Below, one piece after another: positions 17,499 to 26,005 of a stretch of DNA of 64,000 bases; position 1 is the stretch's first letter; the number at the start of each line of letters is the position of its first letter. Under the pieces are notes generated by a model. It searched no databases, was not told where the DNA came from, and saw only the letters and a program-made list of their open reading frames with translations. The translations under genes and the position numbers were made by a program. Origin of the DNA: JADCGM01 sp943368345 (GTDB taxonomy: Bacteria > Pseudomonadota > Alphaproteobacteria > Sphingomonadales > Sphingomonadaceae); contig CALRKY020000014.1 of the NCBI GenBank assembly GCA_943368345.1, forward strand, positions 1 through 64,000, in the 5' to 3' direction.

Positions 17499-18809
17499 AT
17501 GCCCAACAACCCTGACAATTCCAGCATGCCCAGCCGCCATTCGCGGGCGATGAAACATCAGGCGACGACCATCGGCAACCGGCCGCTGCATCCCTCCACC
17601 ATGATGATGGGCCATGGCTATGACCCGGCCCTGTCGGAAGGCGCTCTGAAGCCACCGATCTTCCTCACCTCCACCTTTGTTTTTGAAAGCGCCGCGCACG
17701 GGAAACGTTTCTTCGAAGGCGTCACCGGCGTGCGCCCTGGCGGAGCGGAGGGGCTGGTCTATTCACGCTTCAACGGACCCGATCAGGAAATCCTCGAGGA
17801 CCGGCTGGCGCTGTGGGAGGGGGCGGAGGACGCCCTGGTATTCTCCTCCGGCATGTCGGCGATTGCGACGGCCTTTCTGGCGCTGGTGCAGCCCGGCGAC
17901 GTCATCGTCCATTCCGCCCCGCTCTATGCCGCGACCGAAACGCTGATCGGTCGCATCCTTGGCAAATTCGGGGTGACCTTCCTCGATTTCCCCGCCGGTG
18001 CCACCCAGCCGGAGATTGAAGCGGTGATGGCCGCCGCAAAGGCACGGGGCCGCGTCGCTGCCATTTATCTGGAAAGCCCCGCCAATCCGACCAATGCGCT
18101 GGTTGATGTCGAGGCGGTCCGCGACGCCCGCGCTGCGGTGCTCGGCAAGGATGGTCCGCCGATCCTCATCGACAATACCTTCCTCGGCCCGATCTGGCAC
18201 AAGCCGCTGCAGCACGGGGCCGACATCGTCATCTATTCGCTGACCAAATATGTCGGCGGCCACAGCGATCTGGTGGCAGGGGGCGTGCTTGGCACCAAGG
18301 CGGCGATCAACCCCATCCGCATGATGCGCAACACCATCGGCACCATCACCGACCCGCACACCGCCTGGATGCTGCTGCGCAGCCTCGAAACGCTGGAACT
18401 GCGGATGGACCGGGCCGGGCTGAACGCCAAGATCGTCTGCGAATTTCTGCGCAGTCACCCGAAGGTCGAGCGGGTCGGCTATCTCGGCTTCCTCGAACCC
18501 GGCAGCCGACAGGCCGATATCTATGCCCGCCATTGTAGCGGGGCGGGATCAACCTTTTCAGTCATCGTCAAAGGCGGCGAGGCAGAAGCCTTCCGGCTGC
18601 TCGACAATCTGTCCATCGTAAAGCTCGCCGTCAGCCTGGGCGGGACGGAGAGTCTTGCCAGCCATCCAGCGGCAATGACGCATCTGTCGGTCCCGCAGAA
18701 GCGCAAGGACGAACTTGGTATTTCCGACAATCTCGTCCGGGTGTCGATTGGGGTGGAACATCCCGACGATCTGGTGGCCGATTTCGAACAGGCCCTGGCT
18801 GCCGTTTGA
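17499..18809 (+). CDS. PLP-dependent trans-sulfuration enzyme (cystathionine gamma-synthase family)
   Basis: Protein of 436 residues of the Cys/Met metabolism PLP family. Visible features are the substrate/PLP region (SSGMSAIATAFLALVQPGD), the Asp contacting the pyridine ring in LIDNTFLGP, the Schiff-base lysine in YSLTKYVGGHSDLVAGG, and the C-terminal SLGGTESLASHPAAMTH. It could be a cystathionine gamma-synthase/lyase or methionine gamma-lyase; family-level homology cannot separate these. The long N-terminal extension before RPLHPSTMMM may mean that translation begins at a later Met. The next gene starts 4 nt after its stop. Confidence 0.88.
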   Translation: MPNNPDNSSMPSRHSRAMKHQATTIGNRPLHPSTMMMGHGYDPALSEGALKPPIFLTSTFVFESAAHGKRFFEGVTGVRPGGAEGLVYSRFNGPDQEILEDRLALWEGAEDALVFSSGMSAIATAFLALVQPGDVIVHSAPLYAATETLIGRILGKFGVTFLDFPAGATQPEIEAVMAAAKARGRVAAIYLESPANPTNALVDVEAVRDARAAVLGKDGPPILIDNTFLGPIWHKPLQHGADIVIYSLTKYVGGHSDLVAGGVLGTKAAINPIRMMRNTIGTITDPHTAWMLLRSLETLELRMDRAGLNAKIVCEFLRSHPKVERVGYLGFLEPGSRQADIYARHCSGAGSTFSVIVKGGEAEAFRLLDNLSIVKLAVSLGGTESLASHPAAMTHLSVPQKRKDELGISDNLVRVSIGVEHPDDLVADFEQALAAV

Positions 18810-18813
18810 TCCG

Positions 18814-19737
18814 ATGACCGCAGAGGCGATCTGGTTGCCCGCCACATTGTTGGCGGGCCTGCTACAGGCGTGGCGAACCGCTGTGCAGCAGAAACTGCGC
18901 GCGGATTTGACCGTCAGCGGGGCAGGGCTGGCGCGCTACCTCTATGGCGCACCGGTCGCTGTGATGCTGCTCGCGGCCTATGTGTCGGTGACCGGCATGG
19001 CGCTGCCGCGAACCAGCCTGACTTTCTTCGCACTCGCCGCTGCCGCAGGTCTGGCGCAGGTTATCGGCACCAACTTGCTGATCATGGCCTTCGGCTTCCG
19101 CAACTTCGTCGTCGGCACCGCTTTTGCCAAGACCGAGGCCGTGCAGGCGGCACTGTTCGCCTGGTTGCTGCTCGGGGAAAACGTCACGATCTGGATCATC
19201 GCCGGGATCATCGGCGGGGTGTCGGGCGTGTTGCTGCTGGCGCTCGGCGGGCAGCGCATGACGCTGCGGGAATTGCTGACATCGGTTGGCCAACCGGCAG
19301 CGCTGTGCGGCCTTGGAGCGGGGGCGATGTTTGCGCTGACGTCGGTGTTCGTCAAACGCGCGACCGTTGAACTCGGCATGGCGGATGTCATTGGTTCGGC
19401 GCTGGTCACGCTTGCGGTGGTGATGGTGTTGCAAACCCTGATGCAGGGCGGCTTCATCCTGCTGCGCGAACCGGCGACCATCGGCCGGGTGTTCGCCACC
19501 TGGCGCACCTCAGGTCAGGTCGGCCTGCTCGCCTCCATAGGCTCGGCCTGCTGGTTCACCGGCTTTGCCACCGCCCCGCTCGCCCAGGTCCGGGTCGTCG
19601 GTCAGGTCGAGGTGATCTTCACCCTGCTGTTCGCGCACCTTTATCTTGGCGAACGCACCAAACAACATGAAGCCGCCGGCCTACTGCTCGTCGCCGCTGG
19701 CGTCGTTCTCGCCATCATCGGGAGCACGCGGGCCTAG
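18814..19737 (+). CDS. EamA/DMT-family permease
   Basis: Protein of 307 residues with ten predicted membrane segments in two EamA halves. The glycine-rich LLALGGQRM region separates them, and a typical YLGERTKQHEAAGLLLVAAGVVL end is present. Drug/metabolite transporters of this kind export amino acids or metabolites. The ATG at 18814, 4 nt after the sulfur-enzyme stop, is chosen over codons inside that gene. Coupling to a Cys/Met enzyme suggests export of a sulfur amino acid or derivative (inference). Its stop overlaps the convergent SMP-30 stop. Confidence 0.85.
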   Translation: MTAEAIWLPATLLAGLLQAWRTAVQQKLRADLTVSGAGLARYLYGAPVAVMLLAAYVSVTGMALPRTSLTFFALAAAAGLAQVIGTNLLIMAFGFRNFVVGTAFAKTEAVQAALFAWLLLGENVTIWIIAGIIGGVSGVLLLALGGQRMTLRELLTSVGQPAALCGLGAGAMFALTSVFVKRATVELGMADVIGSALVTLAVVMVLQTLMQGGFILLREPATIGRVFATWRTSGQVGLLASIGSACWFTGFATAPLAQVRVVGQVEVIFTLLFAHLYLGERTKQHEAAGLLLVAAGVVLAIIGSTRA

Positions 19738-20648
19738 CAATAATGCGCCAGCCGCAACCCGGGCCGATCCCAGCGGCATTTGGCGAGTTTGCCGGTGGTG
19801 GACAGGCAGACCCAGGCGTCCTGCATGTCGGCGCCGCCAAAGACGATGTTGGTGGTCAGCAGGTCGGGGAAGGCGATGATGTCATAGCTGCCATCGGTCG
19901 GGTGACAATTGGCAATGCCGGGGGCGTCGACCAGCGTTGCGACGCACACCGTACCGTCCGCCGCCACCGCGAGGCTGTCGAGCAGCACCCGCCCCGGAAA
20001 GCTGGTCACCACGCGCCCCGGCATCAGCCCGGTGCTGGGGGCAACCTCCCCCGGCGCGCTGATATCAAAGCCGAGCAGCAGCCGTTCGTGCGTCAATGCG
20101 GTGTAGACGGTCTTGCCATCTGGCGAGAGGCCGACGCCGTTCATATTCGGGCCGTGCACCACCCGCTTGACCGTGCTGCCATCGGCCTTGGCGTAGAATA
20201 GCCCGCCGGATTCGTGCCCCCAGGGCCGGGTCTTGCCGAGGTCGGTGAACCAGAAGCCGCCGGCATTGTCGAACACAATGTCGTTGGGCCCGCTGAGCTT
20301 GATGCCGTCGACCGTATCAAACAGCCGCTCCACTTTGCCGGTTGCCAGGTCGATCCGCTCGATCCGTCCGACTTCATAATCCGGCGCGGCATGGCCGGGG
20401 AGCATCAGCCCCATCTCCGCCCCGTACCAGTCAAAGCCGCCATTGTTGCAGACATAGAGCGCGCCGTCCGGGCCGACCGCCAGGCCATTGGGGCCGCCGC
20501 CGGGAGTCGCGACCACCTCTTTGCGGCCATCCGGCCAAACCCGGGTGATCCGCCCGGCCTTGATCTCGACAACGATGACCGACCCGTCGGCGCACCACAC
20601 CGGCCCTTCGGGGAATTCCAGCCCGTCTGCGATGATCTCAAAGTCCAT
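19734..20648 (-). CDS. SMP-30/gluconolactonase/LRE-family protein
   Basis: Six-bladed beta-propeller protein of 304 residues. Metal ligands expected for the family are visible: Glu in LEFPEGPVW, Asn in GGGPNGLAVGPDGALYVCNNGG, and Asn/Asp in SGPNDIVFDNAGG and GVGLSPDGKTVY. Members hydrolyse sugar lactones or other esters. It starts 1 nt after the stop of the hotdog thioesterase gene, so the two form an operon. No signal peptide is present, so it acts in the cytoplasm. Confidence 0.87.
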   Translation of the reverse strand: MDFEIIADGLEFPEGPVWCADGSVIVVEIKAGRITRVWPDGRKEVVATPGGGPNGLAVGPDGALYVCNNGGFDWYGAEMGLMLPGHAAPDYEVGRIERIDLATGKVERLFDTVDGIKLSGPNDIVFDNAGGFWFTDLGKTRPWGHESGGLFYAKADGSTVKRVVHGPNMNGVGLSPDGKTVYTALTHERLLLGFDISAPGEVAPSTGLMPGRVVTSFPGRVLLDSLAVAADGTVCVATLVDAPGIANCHPTDGSYDIIAFPDLLTTNIVFGGADMQDAWVCLSTTGKLAKCRWDRPGLRLAHYC

Positions 20649-20649
20649 G

Positions 20650-21060
20650 TCAGTCCTTCCCTTCGGGCATCAGCACCATCTGCGTTTGTGTGACCAGCGC
20701 CAGCAATCGCCCGTCCGGCCCGGTGACCCGTGTCTGCCAGACCGAGGTACGGCGGCCGACATGCAGCGGCACCGACTCGGCCCGCACCACACCCTCGCGC
20801 ACCGTGGCGAAGAAATTGCTTTTGGATTCGAGCGTGGTTGTTCCGCCCGCCCCCTTCGGCAGCACCGCAAAACCGCCAACCGCGCCCGCGGTATCCGCCA
20901 GCGCCATCACCGCACCGCCGTGGATTCGCCCATCGGCGGTGGAGACGCGCGTCGTCGCATCCATTTCGGCCACCACCCGCGCCTGCGAAATCTCGAGGAA
21001 CCGGATGCCGAGCGTATCGGGCAATCGTCCGGCAAAGGCGGCGGTGATCGGTGTCAGCAT
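20650..21060 (-). CDS. PaaI-family hotdog thioesterase
   Basis: Single-hotdog protein of 136 residues. The signature is GRIHGGAVMALADTAGAVGGFAVLP, with the catalytic Asp/Gly region of PaaI/YbgC-like acyl-CoA thioesterases. SKSNFFATVREGVVRAESVPLHVGRRTSVWQTRV is the typical C-terminal beta-sheet. The start at 21058-21060 (MLTPITAAF) is chosen because the longer upstream frame lies over the rmuC promoter region and has no homology-like content. It is the first gene of an operon with the SMP-30 protein. Confidence 0.85.
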   Translation of the reverse strand: MLTPITAAFAGRLPDTLGIRFLEISQARVVAEMDATTRVSTADGRIHGGAVMALADTAGAVGGFAVLPKGAGGTTTLESKSNFFATVREGVVRAESVPLHVGRRTSVWQTRVTGPDGRLLALVTQTQMVLMPEGKD

Positions 21061-21154
21061 GGCCGCAGCCTCCCTCGCAACGCCGTTTCGCGCAAGGGGG
21101 CTATGCAATAGCCTCACGCTTGCACTAGTGTGGCGGTTCCCGGTCTGTTCACAC

Positions 21155-21169
21155 AAAGGAGCCGCTGTG
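21155..21169 (+). promoter_or_regulatory. Ribosome binding site and GTG start that fix the rmuC start
   Basis: AAAGGAG (21155-21161) is followed after 5 nt by GTG at 21167. The same frame stays open for 160 codons further upstream, but that part overlaps the divergent thioesterase gene and has no RmuC-like sequence. Confidence 0.6.
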
Positions 21170-22585
21170 CCCGATGGTCTGATGCTTCTGCTGGCTGCCC
21201 TCACCGGTGCTGCGCTGGCGCTGGCCTTTGGCTGGGCGTTGTGGCGGCGACCGCTGGCGGAGGCCAGGACGGCAACGGCAGACACGGCCGCGAAACTTGC
21301 CGAGCTCGACGCCCGCTTCCGCACCGCGATCAGCGAACTCGCGGCCGCCTCGACCGAGGCCAGGCGCGTGCCGGAGCTGGAGCAAATGCTCGGTGACATG
21401 CGCAGCAATTTCGCCAGTGCCAGCGCCCAGCTGGAGGGGTTGCGCGCCTCGGCGGAGGAGCGGACCCGCGCCCATGCCACCCAACTGGCCCAGATGAAGG
21501 AACAATTCGGCCAACTGGCGGGGGAGGCCCTGAAGGGCGCGCAGGAACAGTTCCTGGCGCTCGCCGATGAACGCTTCGCCAAGCACAGCGAGGTCGCCGA
21601 CAAGGGGCTGGCGAAAAACAAGGCAGACCTCGCCGAACTGATCGCGCCAATGCGCGACACGCTGACCCGCTATGAGGAGCAGATCAAGGCGATCGAGACC
21701 GCGCGCACCGACGCCTACGGCCAGTTGAAGGAGCAGATCGCCACGGTAGCCGCCGGACAATTGGCGGTGCGGGATGAAGCGGCCAAACTCGTCTCGGCGC
21801 TGCGGTCGAGCGGAAAAACCTCGGGCAGCTGGGGTGAACAGCAGCTGCGCAACGTGCTCGAAATGGCGGGCCTGCGCGAAGGCGTCGACTTCACCGTGCA
21901 AACCAGCGCCGATGGTGCCGATGGCAAAAAGCGCCCCGACGCGATCATCAAACTACCCGGCGGGCGCGAACTGATCATCGATTCAAAATGCTCGTTGAAC
22001 GACTATCTGTCGGCAGGCGAAGCCGACGGGGAAGACGCCCGCCGCGCCGCCTACCGCCGCCATGCGCTCGCCGTCCGCGCCCACGCCAAGGGGCTGGGCG
22101 ACAAGGCCTATTGGAATGAGTTCGGCAAGGCGGCGGACTTTGTCGTGATGTTCCTGCCGGGGGAGAATTTCCTGTCGGCAGCGCTTGAACATGACCTGCC
22201 GCTGCTCGGCTGGGCCTTTGATCAACGCATCCTGCTCGCAGGACCCATCAACCTGCTCGCCATCGCCAAGACCGTCGCGCTGGTCTGGCGGCAGGAAACC
22301 CTCGCCGAGGAAGCCCAGAAGATCGGCGAACTCGGTGCCGACCTCCACGCCGGGATAGCGACCATGGCCGACCATGTCGCCCGCGTCGGCAGCAACCTCG
22401 ATTCCGCCGTGAAGGCCTATGACGATTTCGTCGGGTCACTGGAGCGGAACGTGCTGCCCAAGGCGCGGCGGTTTACCGAACTGGGGGTGGAGAAAGGCAA
22501 GAAGGCGGTGCCGGTGTTGGTGGAAATTGGGAAGACCACGCGGGCGACGGTTGCGCCGGAATTGGTGGCTTTGGGGAAGGGGTGA
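21167..22585 (+). CDS. rmuC: DNA recombination protein RmuC
   Basis: Protein of 472 residues. An N-terminal membrane helix (LMLLLAALTGAALALAFGWALW, residues about 5-26) is followed by a long coiled coil (about 35-190) and the RmuC nuclease-like domain (SSGKTSGSWGEQQLRNVLEMAGL, PDAIIKLPGG, LIIDSKCSLNDY). RmuC limits inversions at short inverted repeats and has a restriction-endonuclease-like fold. It probably starts with GTG at 21167. It is divergent from the thioesterase/SMP-30 operon. Confidence 0.92.
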   Translation: MPDGLMLLLAALTGAALALAFGWALWRRPLAEARTATADTAAKLAELDARFRTAISELAAASTEARRVPELEQMLGDMRSNFASASAQLEGLRASAEERTRAHATQLAQMKEQFGQLAGEALKGAQEQFLALADERFAKHSEVADKGLAKNKADLAELIAPMRDTLTRYEEQIKAIETARTDAYGQLKEQIATVAAGQLAVRDEAAKLVSALRSSGKTSGSWGEQQLRNVLEMAGLREGVDFTVQTSADGADGKKRPDAIIKLPGGRELIIDSKCSLNDYLSAGEADGEDARRAAYRRHALAVRAHAKGLGDKAYWNEFGKAADFVVMFLPGENFLSAALEHDLPLLGWAFDQRILLAGPINLLAIAKTVALVWRQETLAEEAQKIGELGADLHAGIATMADHVARVGSNLDSAVKAYDDFVGSLERNVLPKARRFTELGVEKGKKAVPVLVEIGKTTRATVAPELVALGKG

Positions 22586-22772
22586 GCCCGAATGACGGCT
22601 TTCGACTCCTTTCCCGACGTTTGTCACGGTCGATTCGGACCTTAAAACCGGCCCTTCATTCATTCGCGCCAAGAATGTCACAAGGGAAGGTGCCTATCCC
22701 TCGATAAGTGGCGATCAAGTTCACTGCTACCGACCACTACTGACGTAGTTCATCACCTGTCGTAGTACGCAG

Positions 22773-24395
22773 TTATCTTATTCGACGCTCATCAAGCCAA
22801 GCCAACGCCCCAGGCCAGTGCCGCTTCACAGCCTGCTGACGCAAAGTACCATCTCCATCCTTCGATTTGGGGTCGGCGCCCGCGCGAAGAAGGGTAAGCA
22901 CGACACGGTCGTCATCCACAGACAGTACGGGCGTGGTCCCGTCATTGTCTTTAGCGTTGAAATTGGCTCCCGCCTTCAGAAGGACCTGCGCCACCGCAGG
23001 ATCGTTCGAACCCATTAGAGGCGTCCAACCGATGCTGTCGCGGGCCTCCAGCGGAACGCCAAGAGCGACGAGTGCAGCAGCCATTTCCACCCGCTTGGCA
23101 CTCCCTGCATCAGCACAACGCCCGTAGCTGCTCCGAAGCTCGTGCAGCGCATTTCCACTTTCGCCGACCGCTTTCGGATTTGCTCCCGCTTCGACCAGAG
23201 CTTTCGCAATCTGAGCGCTGCAACCCATGTCGCTCAGGAATGCCGACTCCAGACTCTTCTTGGTCATCCGCGCCACTTGTCCCGCGCGCTTCATCTCCTC
23301 AAAAAGAGTTACGTTGCCGGTTTCAGCTGCATATTGGGCAATCACTGAACCGATGGTCGCGGACTCTTTCGACCGCCCACGAGTCCCAAGATCGACCGGC
23401 ATCGACAAATCCAACCCTTCGGCAATTGCAGCTTGGATCAGTTCATTGGCGCCAGCCTGCTCCGGTGGCCACCTGTTTAGTTGGATCGCGGAATGAACCA
23501 ATTCGGCAGCATCTCGTGATCGGAAATTGAATCTTTGGGCCTTGAGCAGCGCAACGGTCTGAGCGTTCCCGCGAACCCAGCGATCTGTGCCAGCAACCTC
23601 GTCCACAGCATCTTCCAGAGCTGTCACGTTGGCGGGCATTCCGACCTCGTTGCCGACGTAGTCGACCACGTGCTTCGTCACCTTTCCGACGCGTAGCGTC
23701 AAAGCGTAGGTCGGATTGTCAGTCACCCCGGCGACATACTCAGGCTTCATTCCCATGAAGTACGATGACCGAAATCGTTCGATCAGGTCGGCGACGGCTT
23801 GGGGGCTAACCTCCGCCTCGTGAGTACCTGCCCATAAGACGTTTTGTCCGTTGAACATCCGGTGCACCTCTGCAGCGGTGCCAGGAAAATTCATTTCGCG
23901 GGTGGAGAAGCGGATCTTACCATCGCCCTTGATCGTCACCCGATAATCCGGGCAAGTTCCGTAACAAGCACTCCGCTCGAGGGTGACTTCAATGTCCTCC
24001 GGCGCAGCAGTAGGGAACGGTACAGACGTGTCGGGCGGGATTTCGGGAGGGTCGAATTCAATCGTGATTTCCCCCACGGCTTGGATCGGTTTGCCGTCGA
24101 ACGATTGTGGCCGGAACTTCCACTTCCTCGCAGCAGCCAAGGCCGCGCTAACATCACCGTCGAACCTGTCATCTGCGACCTTTGCGTCGGTGACGTTTCC
24201 CTCGACATCGACGGTCACCAAGACTGAAACCTGGGAAAATCCGGATACCCCGGGGACGCCCACTGATTCTGCTCCGGAGATGCGTTGAGAAGACAAACCA
24301 TAGACGCCAATTTTGGGGACGGATTGAGAGGAGGCAGAGCACCCCTGGAACGTGAGAAGCACGATCGAAGCGTATGCAAATCCCTTTAAGTTCAT
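22773..24395 (-). CDS. Lipoprotein with TonB-like, DUF6438 and ankyrin-repeat regions
   Basis: Protein of 540 residues. A lipoprotein signal with Cys in TFQGCSAS comes first. Residues about 50-115 resemble the TonB C-terminal fold (VTVDVEGNVTDAKVADDRFD...ARKWKFRPQSFDGKPIQ). Residues about 135-270 contain a DUF6438-type block (LERSACYGTCPDYRVTIKGDGKIRF). The C-terminal third is ankyrin repeats (AKALVEAGANPKAV, GWTPLM, LLKAGANFNAKDNDGTTPVL, LLRAGADPKSKD). The ATG at 24393-24395 is chosen for its AAGGGG ribosome binding site 8 nt upstream. It probably sits on the outer membrane facing the periplasm. Function is unknown. Confidence 0.75.
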   Translation of the reverse strand: MNLKGFAYASIVLLTFQGCSASSQSVPKIGVYGLSSQRISGAESVGVPGVSGFSQVSVLVTVDVEGNVTDAKVADDRFDGDVSAALAAARKWKFRPQSFDGKPIQAVGEITIEFDPPEIPPDTSVPFPTAAPEDIEVTLERSACYGTCPDYRVTIKGDGKIRFSTREMNFPGTAAEVHRMFNGQNVLWAGTHEAEVSPQAVADLIERFRSSYFMGMKPEYVAGVTDNPTYALTLRVGKVTKHVVDYVGNEVGMPANVTALEDAVDEVAGTDRWVRGNAQTVALLKAQRFNFRSRDAAELVHSAIQLNRWPPEQAGANELIQAAIAEGLDLSMPVDLGTRGRSKESATIGSVIAQYAAETGNVTLFEEMKRAGQVARMTKKSLESAFLSDMGCSAQIAKALVEAGANPKAVGESGNALHELRSSYGRCADAGSAKRVEMAAALVALGVPLEARDSIGWTPLMGSNDPAVAQVLLKAGANFNAKDNDGTTPVLSVDDDRVVLTLLRAGADPKSKDGDGTLRQQAVKRHWPGALAWLDERRIR

Positions 24396-24630
24396 GCCAA
24401 ACACCCCTTCTTCAAAGTAGGTTGATGAACGAGTTGAGCGGCTTTCATAAGGTTGTGCTTACGGCGCAGACGTGCGGACTCAAAGACGCAATTTGAAATC
24501 GACCGGATCGATACACCTCACGCAAATTGCTCAAAATTGAACGTCTGCTTTTCAATGAACTGGGCTAATAGCCGCCTGTCAGCTCCCCACCCACTTCCGG
24601 TCATTCCCGCTCGACAAACTTAAGCCCCTA

Positions 24631-24809
24631 ACCCGCCCACCCGCCGCCGCTGGTTGAACACCTCGTACAGCAGCACCGCGCAGGACACGGCGACGTTCAG
24701 GCTATCCGCGTTCCCCGCCATCGGGCTTTTCACCAGCAGGTCGCAGGCCGCCTCATAGTCGGGAGGCAGGCCGGATTGTTCGTTGCCCATGAAAATGAAC
24801 GTCGGCGCG
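24631..24809 (-). repeat. Diverged partial copy of the 3' end of the SpoU methyltransferase gene
   Basis: About 180 bases match the last part of the SpoU gene at 26009-26187 at roughly 85-90 percent identity. Both cover the motif-2 MGNEQSGLPPEYEAACD region, the KIPMAGKADSLNVAVSCAVLLYEVFNQRRR end and most of the stop region. This copy has third-base changes and a 4-nt insertion near the end, and it ends exactly at the Fic stop codon (24810-24812). It has no start and is not a gene. Confidence 0.85.
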
Positions 24810-25922
24810 TCAGGTTACCCCACTGACATTGAGTTGGTAGCGCGTCGCCTTGAGTGCCCCCGTCTGCCGAAGCGCACCCATGGCAACCAGCTCCTGCAAA
24901 TCCCGCGTTGCCGTCGCGCGGGAGGTGTCGGCGATGGTGAGGTAGTTGGCGGCGCTGAGGCCGCCTTTGAAACCGTCTGGCCCTCCGCGAAACATCCGGG
25001 CGATGACACGGGATTGACGGTCGTTGAAACGGTCGCGGAAGCGGTCGTGGAATTTGGTTTTGGCGACGACGAAGTCGATCAGCGCCAGGCTATGGGCCTG
25101 TGCGTCGATGATGACCTGCGCGAAATAGGTCAGCCAGCCGGTGACCTCGTTATGCTTGTTGGCCGCCTCCAGCGCCTCATAATAAGCGGAACGGTTGCGC
25201 TGGATGGTCAGGGACAGGGCGATGAGGCTTGGCTGACCGATCGCTTGCGATAAGGATTTTTCCGCAAGCGCACGGGCAATGCGGCCATTGCCATCCTCAA
25301 ACGGATGGATGCTGACAAAATAGAGATGGGCAATCCCGGCGCGGGTCAGGGCCGGGAGCGGCCCACTGCCAACGGGAGCCGTGGCCGCAAACCATGCGAG
25401 GAAGCGCGCCATTTCTTTGGCCATCGCTGTTGAGGGCGGTGCTTCAAAATGCACTTTGGGCTTTTGCAGCGGGCCGGAGACGACCTGCATGGGGTCGTCA
25501 TGTTCGCGGTAAAGCCCGATTGCGCGGATGTCCCGGCGTTCGTGCACCAGCATGCGGTGCCAGTCGTGCAGCTGCTGTTCGGTCAGCGGGTGCACGGCAT
25601 CCCGGTAAAGCGCCATCGTCATGTCGGCGATGCCGCGCTCGGCAGGCGGCACCCGGCGATGGTCGGTTTCCAGCCCGAACTGACGGCGCAGCGATGATTG
25701 CACGCTGTCGCGATTGAGAATCTCGCCTTCGATCTCCGACGTTTTGAGCGCTTCACCAGTCATGATATCGATGGTGACAGCAGCACGTTCGCCGTCGCCC
25801 AGATGCCTGACCGAGCCAATCAGTACGCCGGATTGTTGCAGAAAACGGCTCTCAAACGCCGCCAGAGCCGCGTGATCCCACCGGAAATCCGGCCAGTCCG
25901 GTTGCTGCCAATTCCATGTCAT
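24810..25922 (-). CDS. Fic-domain protein (AMPylase-type, self-inhibited)
   Basis: Protein of 370 residues. An N-terminal DUF4172-like region holds the inhibitory motif TSEIEG at 61-66 (S/T-xxx-E-G). The Fic core has the full catalytic motif HPFEDGNGR starting at His206, so it is predicted to transfer AMP (or another NMP) from nucleotide triphosphate to a protein hydroxyl. The C-terminal 60 residues form a winged helix-like region (ANYLTIADTSRATATRDLQELVAMGALRQTGA) that likely binds DNA. Two palindromes overlap and precede the start, suggesting autoregulation. The gene is flanked by duplicated SpoU 3' ends, a sign of acquisition. Confidence 0.9.
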   Translation of the reverse strand: MTWNWQQPDWPDFRWDHAALAAFESRFLQQSGVLIGSVRHLGDGERAAVTIDIMTGEALKTSEIEGEILNRDSVQSSLRRQFGLETDHRRVPPAERGIADMTMALYRDAVHPLTEQQLHDWHRMLVHERRDIRAIGLYREHDDPMQVVSGPLQKPKVHFEAPPSTAMAKEMARFLAWFAATAPVGSGPLPALTRAGIAHLYFVSIHPFEDGNGRIARALAEKSLSQAIGQPSLIALSLTIQRNRSAYYEALEAANKHNEVTGWLTYFAQVIIDAQAHSLALIDFVVAKTKFHDRFRDRFNDRQSRVIARMFRGGPDGFKGGLSAANYLTIADTSRATATRDLQELVAMGALRQTGALKATRYQLNVSGVT

Positions 25923-25950
25923 GAGGTATAACCACCGCCGTTATGCCTCA
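25922..25950. promoter_or_regulatory. Operator-like palindrome overlapping the Fic start
   Basis: TGAGGTATAA (25922-25931) and TTATGCCTCA (25941-25950) form an inverted repeat with one mismatch and a 9-nt spacer. It begins on the last base of the Fic start codon, so a bound protein would block translation initiation or early transcription. Confidence 0.55.
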
Positions 25951-25965
25951 TGATTGACCATATTT

Positions 25966-25994
25966 TGAGGCATAAATCCAGCATTTATGCCTCA
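25966..25994. promoter_or_regulatory. Second operator-like palindrome upstream of the Fic gene
   Basis: TGAGGCATAAAT (25966-25977) and ATTTATGCCTCA (25983-25994) are perfect 12-bp inverted repeats with a 5-nt spacer. They share the TGAGGYATAA half-site with the palindrome over the start codon. This tract sits between the SpoU stop and the Fic start in an AT-rich promoter. Confidence 0.6.
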
Positions 25995-26005
25995 CGGGTG
26001 CCGCC

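Noticed and set aside
17763..18533. 256-codon minus-strand frame
   Set aside because: Antisense to the trans-sulfuration gene, His/Asp/Gly-rich shadow composition.
20690..21166. Long upstream extension of rmuC
   Set aside because: It overlaps the divergent thioesterase gene, and a good ribosome binding site and GTG lie at 21155-21169.
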